A stretch of DNA of 64,000 nt from Lateolabrax maculatus (GCA_031216445.1 CM062211.1:18947001-19011000); one strand, 5' to 3'; counted from the stretch's first letter, positions 25,236-38,315 are shown. Numbers and translations are program-made. The notes: generated from the letters alone by a model not told the origin.

Positions 25236-27924
25236 TCAGAAGGCCTGCTGGGCAGGATTGTAGTTGAATGTGGAGGGAACGTGAGGTCGCTCTTCTAGTT
25301 TGTCATATTCCAGATGAAACTCCTGAAAACAGAGAGACAGGAAGTCGCATTTACTTCTGTGAGACGACATCTTTTATCCTGAGTTTAATGTTCAACATGT
25401 AGCTTTAACTCTTGTTTTAAACAGTTAACATGCTCATTTAAAATAGTTTCTATCAATCAAAAACACATAAAAGTTGTGTGGCACCAATTATTTTATATTT
25501 AAGTCATTTTTGCTCCAAAATCTCATTATTAAAAAATAAATCCTACTTTTTTCATTGGCCAGAACTGCTTTTAATGAAACGACTACCGAAACTTTCTTAC
25601 ATTAAAAGCTCTAAGTCAATATTTAAAACATTTAGAAACTATAATAACTATAAATATATAATTTAATAACTTAAACACCATGAAACTCTTCATTTGATAA
25701 ATAGTTCCTCAAATAAATTAACTTTACAGATGATTACACAAGTTTAACTGACATTCAATAATATCTGTTATATAGAGCTGTAACAATAAGTTGATTAATA
25801 AACTATTTGATGATCACTTAATCATTAACATCATTTATTGAAATGATGATTTGATAGTTCCAGTTTCTCATATGAGAAAATTTACTGCTTTTTCTTGTCT
25901 TTACATGTTAGTTAAGTGCAGTTTTGGGTTGTTGGTTGGACAAAACGAGACATTTGGAGACGTCTCCTTCGCTGCCTTTTGATGTTTTATAGACCAAAGA
26001 ATTAATCAGCAGAGTAACTGACACAAAGCAGTTGGGAACAGGTATAAAACAAGTGTGTGTGTGTGTGTGTGTGTTCACCTTGGCCACCTTCCTCCAGTTG
26101 AGGCAGTCGAAGAAGTAGTAGGTCCCTCTCTCGTAGGCGTTGGTCTTCAGCGTGGGCTCCATACCTGGGGCCCGTGTGATCCAAACCCGCTCCTCTTTAT
26201 GGTACCTCCAGTCCCTGTTGAACCTGGACACACGGGTAACGTCACTGCTTGTCGGCCACAAATACCTTGTTACATTATGAGCAGTTATGTGCTGTGTTTA
26301 CTGCCACTGCACAAGAATAAATATTTTACAGCGGCATTAATTCGCTGTATGAATTTGTTCATGTTTTATAAAAGGTTTCACCGGAGCCAGGACACACAAC
26401 ATACAGCATACAGGATTAGCAGTATACAATCTTTAAAAAATAATAGTAACATTAATATATATCTTTTTTAATGCACTGGTATCAGCTGATATGCAAGTTC
26501 AGGTATATGGAAGGAAAAAATTAAATCGTAGCATCTCTCGGGTTGACATACGTAACAGACCTTTGAGTTTTGTTTATTTCATCACAGTTTCGGGTGAACC
26601 AAACTTTTTAATCCAAGGTTTAGGGGGAAAAATCACCTGTGTTATCATCATATTCCAGCAACAATGTATGTGATTATGTGTACAGCAAAAAAAACAAAAA
26701 AATCTAATTTAGTGTGTTGTTCCTCTTTAACTGCCTTCCTTTAATTAAGATAATTAATCTTGTGTGTGTGTGTGTGTGTGTGTTCTTACAGTTCTACTGC
26801 AGCCAGGAGTTGTAGTAGGTCTCCTCCGTTCATATAGTAGAGATAAAACAGCAGATCTTCACCATACCGAGACAACTTGATAGCTGCTAACTGGAGACAT
26901 AAAGGAGTGGAGGGACACACATCTACAGTTAAAGATTTACTTTTATTGAAGACATAAGATGCCCAGACATGGAAGCATAACGTCACTTACACACTGATTT
27001 ATTTTAGAAATTCTTTATCACTACCAAGAAAAAAAAAGGATCCTTCTGGTGTTTTATTCAAGTACATACCTTGTCCCTTATGTGGATGTTGGTTAAATAC
27101 TCTGAGGGGACATGGAAGTCTGCAGGAAGAGGAGGCAAAAAGAGCTGAAAACACCGTAAAACCTGCACGTACTCTTCTTCCACCCAACAACTAATCAGGG
27201 ACGGATTGGCAGAGGAACGATAAAAAGTTAAATTAGACCCTTTGAATGCGTTTGCCTAAAGCTGGACTAAACAGCTACTCTCCTTTTTCTGAGACAAAAC
27301 TCTAATTTCCACATTCAGCAGACACACAGCAACACGATGAGTCCAATCTTTCCTCCATAAATATCCAGAATAACTCCTCCAATAATCCCACATCTGGTGT
27401 AGAGTGCGTATACTCACCTATGTCCTGCGGTCGACATGGAGCCGACGCCCATGGAGACGCAAACTTAGGATACAGATTCCTGATGGAGACGGAAAACAGA
27501 CACATTTAGATTCACTGTGTGACTTCCTGCTACTTTTAAAACAAACCGTATTTATAATTATACATTATTAAAATAAACAGATTACTTTACTTCTGTTATC
27601 TTTTATTAATAAACAACTCGCAGACAGTGTGGCTCGTGAGGAACATACAGCCGGGCTCACAAAACTGTTACAGGCGATCACGATGTCGAGAATTGAGTTT
27701 TAAATTTCCAATTATTGAGTTTTCTGAATCGAGACAGAATCTTTCAAGAGAATCGCGATGCATCTACTGTACTGTGTTCAGGTTTCCAATCGAGCTGATC
27801 CAATACTAAAAGGTGACGTGAAAACACTGCAGACCACTGATTGGTCAGAGGGACACAGGACGTCCTTTTAAAGCGCTACGGTACCATCGAGAGTGACCAC
27901 GATCTGGTGAGCTGATCCAAGGTC

Positions 27925-27973
<49 letters not shown>

Positions 27974-30900
27974 ACGTGCGTGCGTGCTCGTCGTACTCAG
28001 GCGAGTTGAGGTTGAGGCCGAGCGTGGTGAGGTCGGAGCCCAGCGCCAGGTGGACCATGCCGGGGTCCGTCTCTGCTGCCCGGATGAACGTCAGCAAGCC
28101 GATCATCCCAAACTGGTCCGTTACCATGCCGATCGGGATGTTGGTCACACGCCCTGAAACACGAAACACGAGAATGAATTAAACTGAAATGTTATCGTTA
28201 TTTCTTTGTGGATGCATCGTGTGTGTGTGTGTGTGTGTGTGTGTGTCTCACCGTCAGGAAGCACCTGAATCCCTTTCTTCTGCTGGTTGTTGTTGCTCGG
28301 TGCGGAGCTCTTGTCGCCGGGGAACTTTGGACCATCTGAGTTGGTGGTGGGCTTTCCTGATGAGTTCAGATTCTGATTGAAAAGAAAAAGGAGGGTAAAA
28401 GCAGGAGTCAGTGAAATTAGTAATTATTTTGTCTAGATTAAGATAAACTAGTTTAAAACTATATATATTTAGCTCATCTGTCCTAACAGACGTGCCACAT
28501 TGAGTTGGTGATATTCCTGGAACCAGACTATCCTAAGGATGTGTCGTATTCCTTCAAACTAAATAATCTTCAACCATGATGAAAAAAGTAAATAAGTATT
28601 TATTGGACAGGAGAAAGAGGAGAGAACAGGACAGAGAGAAGTAAACAATAATAAAAAAAAAAAAAAGGAAATGGACCGAATGAGAAAGGAAAGACACGAA
28701 TGAAAAGAGATCTAACCGTTTTGCTGTCTTCGTTGGTGCTGGTGGGGTCTTTCGTTTGGTAGTTTGGCCCGGGGAGAGCTGGGAAATCTTCGTTGTGGAT
28801 GGAGAAGTCCTGCGACTGCTCACTGGACGGCTTGGTTACCATGCCAACTGGAGAAATGGAGGGGGGGAGAGCGGTGAGCAGTGCAGCCGCACACCAGGAT
28901 TCATCAGAGTAATTAAAAGACCTTCAGGGCTGCAGCTAATGATCGTTTTAATTATCCAATAACCAAGTTATTTTCTGTATTATTGTCTGTGTTATTTTCT
29001 CACAGGCGTCTCCAAGTGACTTGTTTTGTTTTTAAGACAAATAACAGCTGGAAATGGTAACGAATGACCATGTTTAATTTTATTAAAGAGCGTTTGTTGT
29101 GTGTTTTGGTGGTTTCTCGTGTCTCTTACCGTAGGGAGCCCGACCGGCCAGCGGGTTGAGCAGTGGGGTGGGATTCGAGCCTCCATCCCTCCGACTCCTG
29201 TCCGCTAACGCTGGGAAATCTGACAGATCCAACCCCGTCACATTCTCACTGCCGTCTGGACGGACACACAGGAAAGTGAAAACAAGTGAATAAAATGACA
29301 ACCGTGTTTAAAATGATCCATTAGTCATACTACAACAGCGCCAAACCTCTGAAAAGTAACTGAAGCTGAAATACGAGGGAAATAATAACAACTACATATA
29401 TATATATATATTTTTATATTTTTTGGTACCTGTGCCATTGAAGATGTTGTTGGATAGGGAGTTGTTCATGTTGAAGCCTGGATTCCTGTTCACCCCAAAC
29501 CCTGACATACTGACACACAAACAGAGAAACACAAAACATTATGTTCAACGCTGTGATGCTGAAAACCAGAACTGAAGTCAGAACGGACTGACGGCTGCAC
29601 AGAGGCGCTAAAAATAAAAAGGTGTGTTACCTGTTTATTGCTTTAAAACTTATACATGTGATTTAATATTTTTATCACCGTCATACCAGTCAAACTATTA
29701 TTTCAGAATATACATTTATTGACGTTCATATCACATTTTTGTCACTACTTCCCAGCTGTATATAGCAAGAACTTTTAGTATATATATTATATATAATTAA
29801 TTGATTAACATGACGTTAATGTATGATGCTGCTGCAGCCAGATAGTGGCTGAAAAAGAATTCAAGTTTTTGCTCAACTTGACACATGTCCATTCTGAGTC
29901 TGTGAGCTTCCTGGAGACTGTTGCCAGCAGTAATAATAACAAATAGTAATAAAACATTATAGCTCCACAGCACAATCCACTTCCACACTGGTCTCACTTG
30001 TAATTTACAGATTTTAACTCTGTAAAATCTTTAACGCTGTCTCCCAACAGCCCAAAACTATAACTAATGTTACTGTCCTGGGCAAGCGAGAAAAATAAAG
30101 ACTTTTCAAGGCCCTGAGATACCCTGTTTCTAAGCTTAAGTGCCAAAAATGCAGCATTTTCAACTCAAATGTGAATGCTTGTTAGTTTCTTCACTCTACT
30201 GCCAGTTAACAGAGTATCTTTCGGTTTGGACCTTTTCAACAAGCAATTTGAGGAATCTGTAAAAATATATTAGATATTTTTCACTATTTTCTGACATTTC
30301 ATTGACCAATTCATTGCAAAATAGATAACATAATCAGCAGATTAATCAGTGATGTGAACAATTGCTACCTGCAGCCCTACAGTGAGTATTAAAGAGCACA
30401 ACAAGCTTTGAAGAAAGGTGTGTGTGTTACCTGTTAATAGTAAAAGGCTGCCGTGCTTGCTGCTGTTTGGGCATGCCGATGATGCTGGGTGACGACCGGC
30501 TGGGGCTTCCCATGCTGCTGCTCCTCCCTGCTCCTACGCCGCCACCTCCCCTCTCTCCTCCTACTCCAACTCCTACCCCCCCTACCATCCCGCCCGTCTG
30601 CCCCGTCGGACCCCCCACCTGCTGGCTGTGGTTCAGCACGCTCCGGCTGCTCATTGGCAAAATACCCCTGCAAGAGAGGAGGCGAGACAGAAGCACAGAC
30701 GGAGAGATTAAAGCCCGGACGAGGCGGGTTTTGTGGTTCACAATGTGAAGTTTGTGGAGCAAAAAGAGGAAAAAGAGCATCTGGTTTTTAAAACGGGGAC
30801 ACTGAAGTTATCCCAGACTGAAAACACACAAGAGGCTGCGTTGGTTTTTTACTGTTGTTTACTGCCGAGACAAGGAAATAGGATTCAGGAAAACCAGTGG

Positions 30901-33030
30901 AAGTAATATATCCATGAGTAACATGGACCTTTCATATACAAAATGCAGCTCAAAGTGCTTTATGAATTAAACAAAAAAAATAAGCAGACAGTTTAAACAA
31001 GTTTTAAATATTAAAATACATTTAAAAAGAGGGGAAAGATAAAATAAATCTTACTAACATAAAACAGCAAAAATTGAATGTATATATATATATAAATAAC
31101 AGCAACAAAAGCAATTATCATTAAAAGGCAGAATGAAACCGAGAAGTGAAGATGCAGATCAGAGTTACGGCCCCAGATGAATTTACTGATTCATTTGCTT
31201 TTTAATGTTGTTTTTTCTTATAAAATCTTTTGACTTGTAATAAACTGCTACAGAAATAAACTTGTTAACGATTTAAAACTGAACAAGGCAACATGTCTAT
31301 TGAGACTTATTAAATAAATGATGTTTTAAGCACACCAGGGTTGATCCTCAGCCGTGTGTGTGTGTGTGTGTGTGTGTGTTGTACCTGCTCGGTGAGGGAG
31401 GCGTGTGCATTGTGCCAGTGTTGGGTGTACTGGCATGACTGGGGAGCTGGCTGGCAGACTGGTTCAACCCACTTCGACTTAACTGAGGCGCCGCGCTGCT
31501 GTTCATACCACGCATGGGAAACCCCAGAGCACCTGCAGCAAGAGAGAAAACATGTTTATTCAGTCTGTCGCCTTCAAAGAAACACGCATCCATTTTAACC
31601 ACCGAAGCTGTCTGCACCAGAATGCTGTGATGTGTATCTCTTCCATGTGTAACTGCAACCTGAAGTGTCTCTTTTCCTACATACACATGTGCAGAAGAAC
31701 ATGGTTATGTATTGGGATGTGAGCTCTGTGTAAAGATCCAGTACAGTCACTAATGGAGGACTTCTGAAACTCAGGTATCGTACTGGCCCCTCTATCCAAA
31801 CATCTCAAACAATACTGAACGCTACAAGGAGACGGTAGTGGGATTATTTTTGAGCAATTAAAGTAAAATAATTACTCAGAATATTAACAGTAATAACACG
31901 TTAAAGGGTTTCACTGTACATGCGTAGGCTTGGAAATGAAGCTGTAGCTCTCGTGTTGGAATGGGTAGCGTTCACAGAACCAGTATATTTTATCTGTACT
32001 TTACTCTCTCTGTTGGTTTCAGACATACTGAAAAATCTCACACACCGTTTTAGTGCTAAACTGTTGTCAGGAACTTTGGAGCCAGTGGCTGAGTGTTGGC
32101 TGACACTAGTAAAAATCGTCAACCAACACAGTGAAAGAAGCCCAGTTATACTTTCTCTCACGCAGACGCTCTCAGGTACCGAAATTTGGCACCGATTGGT
32201 TTAATGTGAATCAGTACTCTGTGATACCAACGTGACTCAGAGTTTGGTACCAGACCGTGGCTACGTCAGTTACAGAGAAACCACATGGAGACAGATGTGG
32301 TCAGTTTGGGCTGCTTGTGTTTTCTGTGGGTTGTTTAGTGAGAAGACAACATGGAGCAGGATGAAGAAAGACTCAGTTCAGAGCTTCGCTCTCTATCACA
32401 GTGGAAGAATTTTGAGAACACAGCGACTGCACATTCACAGATGCATCACAGAGTAAATACAAGTATGCAAACACAGCTACTGCGGGGAATGTAATTTAAG
32501 CACGATATGGTCTGACAGCGGGACTCCATTCAACCCCTCACGTCGATCACAGATTGTCCTTTTCAATGCTTATCGGTGGGAAAAGTAGTAACATGATGGT
32601 AACATATGTAGATATGAGAGACAGTAGAAACAGGTGAGATGTGTGTGGGTTCATCTTACTCTGCGGGCCATATAAACTGGCTCCCAGCTGTGACAGCTGA
32701 CCCGTTGAGGAAGCAGAGGAAGACGTCAGCATCTGAAGGCCGAGGAAACACAAACACATCCTTACATTTTCCTGACATCATCTTTCACTAAACATTAACA
32801 AAATAAAAACTTAAAGACTCCATCTACATAAAAGTCCACACTATTACCATGACAACAGTGGAGTTCAAATTGCATTTCTCCACAAGTAGAGAAGTTTAAT
32901 AACAACTTACGTCTTTGTCAGGGCGGTGTGGAGGGAACATGGACTGTTGGGTGAAGTAGAGGCTGGACTCGTCCGCGTAGTCGCTCTCTACCCCACCCTC
33001 CATAAACTTCTTCCGGTTAGCACCAAACAT
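25236..33030 (-). CDS. CNOT2: CCR4-NOT transcription complex subunit 2
   Basis: Scaffold subunit of the CCR4-NOT deadenylase; by family knowledge it pairs with CNOT3 through the C-terminal NOT box and docks on CNOT1. Coding exons: 33,030-32,911 (exon opens at 33,042), 32,732-32,660, 31,532-31,385, 30,667-30,431, 29,509-29,430, 29,255-29,130, 28,847-28,717, 28,372-28,252, 28,153-27,997, 27,479-27,418, 27,119-27,070, 26,890-26,790, 26,223-26,079, 25,322-25,236. All junctions have AG/GT ends and compatible phases, giving 545 residues plus TGA (human 540). Landmarks: start MFGANRKKF, GLDLSDFPALADR, DFSIHNEDFPALPG, GMVTDQFGMIGLLTFIRAAE, and a NOT2/3/5 domain over roughly the last 140 residues ending STFNYNPAQQAF. 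A Gly/Val-rich insert lies within residues 114-193. The human 20-residue N-terminal extension was not found, so the start was set at the first in-frame Met of the exon. The donor of exon 28,847-28,717 is the weaker gttaga. Confidence 0.96.
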
Positions 33031-35158
33031 GCCGCGTGTCACCTGGGAAACCAGACACAGGAAACGGTCAGATTGACTAACAGACGGACGCTGCAGGGAG
33101 GTGAATCAGCTCCTTCCTGTCACACCTGCAGGGTTTTACTAAAGCCGTGATTCATGACACTGTCTCGAAATCTGTTTGAGATGCTGTGAATACAACGTTT
33201 ATCAGCAGCAACAGCTAAATTCTGCATGCATGTAACCTGATGAATTCCATCATTCTTTAACAACTCACATTCTGTAAACCCTGAACATGCCTCTGCATCT
33301 CTGAATATACAAACACAAGCAGACATTATGCTCATATTCTCACAAAGAAAGCAAAAAAGTTAGTTATAAGTCTCATGTTGGGTGTTTGCCCATCTTTAAT
33401 GCTCAGACAATCCACATTTCTTACATGCAAAGTGTATTACTAATGTTGATGTCTGTCAGCTATGGATACTCAAATCCTTTTGCACTTTTTCTGAACTAAA
33501 ACTTTGCAATTATGTTTGCAAATACACTTGGAATAGGTTTGGAATAATTGTAAGTTGTAAGCGGAGCTACAGATATGGACTCACTGCTCATTTGAGCAGC
33601 AGTGAACTCCTGCAACATCTGACTCATATCAGACAAAAGAACAAAAAGGGAGAAATGCATGGATTCATCACCTTGTGCCCACCATCGTGTTTGTGCATCA
33701 CAACACAGACATTTTCACATGAACATGTAATGTGCATATTTTATGGTTTGTGGAGTGTTGGTTGGAAAAAACAACTAATGCACATGTCCGATGTGGGCTC
33801 TGGGAAACTGTGATGAACATTTTTTCACTAGTTTTTGGAACAAACATTTAAACTGTGAGTCTAAAAAGTTAATTCCAGACTAATGAAAAATGAAAAAAAT
33901 AGTTAAAACCATCCCAATGTGAGAAAATATGTTGTTGGTGTGACCCAACACTTTGTTCATAAAGGGTCTTTATGTGGAGATTGTTCCTTTCAAACCTGTA
34001 ATGTGTGAATGAGTGATTTAAGGGTGAGCTACAACCCTGAAGCTGGTTTGTGTCCATCAACAGACAGCAGGAGCATCTGAGAAAGACTCTGAACACCAGC
34101 CAGTTATCCCATCATGAGCCACTGTACAAGAAAACCACACAGTGCCACAATATAAAGGACTGACTGACAATCATGTTTAAAACCTGATGAAAACATGTAA
34201 TACCTGCCAAACACGAGGAGGTGTAAACTTATAGATCCACGGCTGTTTGAGCGGGGATCTGTCCGGATTACTTCTGTTTACTACAGCAGGTCAGACATCT
34301 ACAACCCTCCACAGAGCAGCAGCGGCTAATTCAGCGCTTACACACTCGTACTGTTATATAAAGTGTGTATTGTCGCGTGCAAACCGGTCTGTCCCGGGTC
34401 AGAAAGCCCCCCGAGCCTCGTGCCACCTGTAAACATCAGCCGAGCACTTTGCACGCTCGGCTGTTCGTGTTTCACACAGACGTTAAAGCTGCAGCAGCGC
34501 TAGCTCAGGTTAGCCACGCAGGCTAACGTTAGCTCCGATAATCTCTCAGATTTACGTTGATTCTAACATTTCACCTCCCGCTGGTTTCTGCACAGCACAG
34601 ACGGGCCGGTTTATCCCGTTTGAGTTTTTGTTGTAACTCCCACACAAACAGCAGCTTTTATCCGGTATTACCTGGTTAGCTTAGCTGCACAATGTGCCAG
34701 GAGCTAGAGACTGTTAGCCGACTAGCGCCCGTACGCTAGTAGCTTTCTCCATAGGAATACATGGGGCCGTTAGCCTGGGAGCTACCGAGGAAGCTATTCT
34801 GCTAACAGCACCGTACGGGCGCCTCGGCGGAGGTTTTATAACAGTTATAACACTGTCTGACAGGCTGATAACGCCGGTTTGAATGCGGTTATGAAGACCG
34901 GCCACCGAGCACCGGAGACCGGCGGGCAGGTGTGTTTTTGTTCGGGTTTGGGCCTGCGGTGCCTCCGTCGGTTAGTTCCCCAAAACAACAACAAAAAGAA
35001 ACGAAACCGGGCCGCCGGGTCCAGTAGTCCTAGTTTCCACTTTCCATTCCCAACCCGATCCCGTGGCAAGTGCCACCCGAGCGGAGTTTTATTTAAAAGA
35101 GGCTCTGGTGGTTCATTGTGGAGAAAAGAAATTATACGAATAAAAAAAACGAGCTTAC

Positions 35159-35200
35159 CGCATCAATCTTTCTTCCCCGCTACAATCCAAGATGGCCGAC
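35159..35200 (-). other. Probable noncoding first exon of CNOT2
   Basis: On the minus strand, the sequence just downstream of the YY1-type element runs into a good donor (GCG followed by gtaagctc) whose last exonic base is 35,159. If joined to the acceptor at 33,042, the leader contains a two-codon open frame (AUG CGG UGA) just before the CNOT2 start. The 5' limit is a guess. Other donor-like sites lie at about 34,205 and 34,680, so alternative leader exons are possible. Confidence 0.45.
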
Positions 35201-35216
35201 ATCGCTTGGCCAATCA
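35186..35216 (-). promoter_or_regulatory. CNOT2 promoter elements: YY1-type site and CCAAT box
   Basis: AAGATGGCCGAC (35,189-35,200, read on the plus strand) matches the YY1 core common at start sites of housekeeping genes. CCAAT lies at 35,210-35,214. Both are immediately upstream of the first-exon donor, at the edge of a GC-richer stretch (34,700-35,230). No TATA box is present, as expected for a housekeeping promoter. Confidence 0.5.
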
Positions 35217-35249
35217 GCGAGGATGCTGGGATGCCTTTCGCCTCCCTGA

Positions 35250-35580
35250 GCCGACACCACTCTGCTCTATACCACTCTGCTCTGCTCTACACCACTCTGC
35301 TCTACACCACTCTGCTTTACTCTATTGTTACTGTACTCTGTACTCTAATATACTCTTATATACTCTAATATACTCTAATATACTCTTCTCTCCGTTCCCT
35401 GAGCCTCCATCCCTCTGCAGTCTGATTTTCTGATACCATCCCTCCTATCTGAGCCGTACTCCACTATGTATTAAACTCTACTCTGTATTGTACTGGGATT
35501 TACTCTATACTCTACTCTCTGAGGTCCCTCACTCTACTTTACTCTAATCTGTATTTTACTGTACTCTGCCTCTGAGTTAC
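35250..35580. repeat. Degenerate (CTCTG/TACTC)n tandem repeat
   Basis: Units such as accactctgctctac and tactctaatatactct repeated with drift, just upstream of the CNOT2 promoter. Confidence 0.75.
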
Positions 35581-35898
35581 TCTACTCTGCTCTAATCACT
35601 CGATTACTGAAAGTGGCCAACTTCCCATTATTTGGCTCATTTAACTGAAAATTATCTTAAGAATATGAACCAAAGATGGACTTCTGTGTGTCATTAAATG
35701 GTGCTAAACAGACATATTTAACCTTCAGATGCATAACTTTGATCTTTAGAGACTCCGGACTGAATTACACCTGTCTAATACATTTATTTAATTCAATTAA
35801 GCATCAAGCATCTTCCTGGTATTCCTGAAGTCTATTTGTTTTTAACAGCGATCTGGTTTAAAAATGTCAGCAATGATCAGTAGCATTAAGGGTCACGC

Positions 35899-35945
35899 GA
35901 GACCTGAGGTGTTTTATATGTATATATAAAAACACCTCAGGTCTC
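35899..35945. repeat. Perfect DNA hairpin
   Basis: gagacctgaggtgtttt and its exact complement aaaacacctcaggtctc flank a 13-base AT loop. An (AT)n tract follows at 35,946-35,980. Confidence 0.85.
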
Positions 35946-35980
<35 letters not shown>

Positions 35981-36464
35981 CACTGGATGCTGGGTGTGAG
36001 TGATAGCAGTAATACTCCTGTTTGGCCTCATGATGGCGCAGTTGTCTCACTGTTATGAATAAATACAGACACAGTCATGAAGAAGCTTGTGTAGATCTGG
36101 TCTGTAGTGACTCAGTTTCTGTCCTGTGTTAGTTATGCAGAGTAATGAAACAAGGCCCTGAAGTCACATGCATTTGGCTTCCTGCTCATACAGGAATTCT
36201 GGGTAATGAGAGAGTGGACAAACCAGTCAAACAAGCTGTTAAAAGGCAAACATAAACATCTGCATTATAATAGAGTGAGAAATAGGACACAGTAACCTCA
36301 AACTTCACTTCATCATAGAGAAACATCCACCAGGTGTCAGGTACCAGAAACTGAAAACACGTTAACCGCAGGAAATATATATAAATATGTATAATGAGAC
36401 ACTGCAGGAGTTAACTAACTCCAGAAGGTGGCAGCAACACTGAGGATGCAAGCTGCCGTTAAAC

Positions 36465-36518
36465 CTTGAAGAAGAAGAAGAAGAAGAAGAAAAAGCAGAA
36501 GAAGAAGAAGAATAAGAA

Positions 36519-36570
<52 letters not shown>
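36465..36570. repeat. (GAA)n microsatellite
   Basis: About 105 bases of aagaag repeats with minor interruptions; the poly-Lys open frame is an artefact. Confidence 0.95.
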
Positions 36571-36571
<1 letters not shown>

Positions 36572-38214
36572 TGTTTGTCTCAGTTTCCTGTCACAGTAAC
36601 ATGATGGTGCAGCTACTCAGATCCTTTATAAGTAAAAGTACCAACACAACAGTGTAAAAATACTCAATTACAAGTAAAAGTCCTGCATTCAAAATCTTAT
36701 TCTCAGATTTGACGACTCCAAAGGGCCAGCAGATAAATCTGAGGGGTTGTTCTGATGCTCTGGTGTTGTGGTCAATTTCAAAGTCACATGACATTTTTGT
36801 TCAGCTACAATAATATCTTAGTGTATATATTATGATTGTATTTCATAGAAAGAATAACTGGTAAATTAACCTGTTTTAGAACTGTGCAATTCTGTTAAAT
36901 CTTAAATATCTAAAAAACACTTTCCTTTGCTACATTGATTTGGACAATTAAATGGCCGTCTGAAGATGAACCTCCCTGTTGTTTTGGGATCAGGATTCAG
37001 CAGCGGGAAGCTCAAACGCTGTCATCAACAGCATAATGTCGTATAAACGTAGGAATCTGACAAATCTTTATCAAGCCTGCTACCTCGTCCGGCTGAAGAG
37101 CTACAGCCTGATGAGCCCCGAACCGTTCAACCTCTTCCTCTGGTGCATCTTCATCCCTGTAAATATACAAATATACACATTTTAGAAAATGTTGCGCTGG
37201 AACATAATGAAAAGAATGACTACTTAAGAATTACAGACTGTATGTATGAGAGGGAACAGTTATCACATATTCCAACTATTCACATGTAAAAAAGATTGTT
37301 CCACACATGGACACCTGCAGTTATAAAGCAGAAAGGGTGGGGGGGGGTCATGTAAAAGGTCAACACAACCGCAAACAGCAGCAAGCTGACAATACACATT
37401 GGTTTCATACAATATCTTTACGTTTCTCTTCCTCATGTTAGACATTATATAGTCTATTTCATAGCTCAACATTATCGTTTCTGATCAGAATCCATGAATA
37501 TAATATCATGGGTGTGAAGGATCTTTAAACTTTGGTTATATTATTGTACTGAACTTTAAATATTCACATACAGCATCCAAAAATGCTTTCAGGGTCAGAT
37601 AAAGTTGAATTTAATGTCAAGTGAGGCTGTTATTTTAAAGTTATTTTAGAAGACAAGTAAGAATTCATCTAAAAACATGTTTCCTTATGACTTTTGACTA
37701 TATTTTTTTTGTTGTTTGTTGCTTATATTCACTATAATGCCTCTTCTGTATGAGAAAATCAATATTGCCACTTACATACATCAAGAATTTCCTGTGATAA
37801 TCCTGCTGACACAACATTTATTTTGATTATCCAGAGGAAACAGGTTTTTATTTTATACAAACCTGTATGATCCTGTATGCCGAGCCTGTGCTTCATGAAA
37901 TCACTAAGAAAAACGCAATGTTTTTTGTTATAATTTTAAAAACTATATTTAAACAAATCTTGAAGTCAATCAGCTGTTGAAGGCAACTTGTGCTCTGAAA
38001 AAAGTCTCCTGCCTCTCCATAAATACTGTTTTTGATGGAATGGGATCTGTTTCTTATTTCTACCAATTTCTACTTTGATGATTTCCTGCTTTATTTAAAG
38101 GTTTCCATGATGTCTTATTTTGTAAATCCCACTAAGCGACCGGAAGCCTCGAAATCTCCCCAGTTACTTTACATCTCGGTTCTGATTGGACGATGACACT
38201 AACGTTCCATCTGA

Positions 38215-38254
38215 CCAATGGGCGACAAGCTCGGAGCCGCTAGTAGCTATATAA
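38215..38254 (+). promoter_or_regulatory. H2A (copy 1) promoter: CCAAT and TATA
   Basis: CCAAT at 38,215-38,219 is followed by TATATAA at 38,248-38,254, 62 bases before the H2A start codon. A reverse CCAAT (gattgg) lies at about 38,184-38,189. Spacing fits a replication-dependent histone promoter. This upstream sequence is unlike that of the second H2A copy. Confidence 0.7.
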
Positions 38255-38315
38255 TGAGGAACCCGGCGATACTTCAGCATTCTTCTACATCTCGTCGAAA
38301 GAAACTAACCCGAAC

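Larger units (their letters stand above)
35201..38160. other. Spacer between CNOT2 and the histone cluster
   Basis: Holds the CTCTG tandem repeat, the hairpin, (GAA)n and a dispersed-repeat fragment near 36,600-36,710. From 36,710 to 38,160 it is AT-rich with no recognisable gene. Confidence 0.7.

Noticed and set aside
34205..34330. Minus-strand open stretch ending ...FTPPRVWQ before a good donor (gtatta)
   Set aside because: In a usable phase for CNOT2 but with an upstream stop and no ATG; at best an alternative leader exon.
35118..35140. Plus-strand EKRNY-like string resembling the human CNOT2 N-terminus
   Set aside because: On the wrong strand; coincidence.
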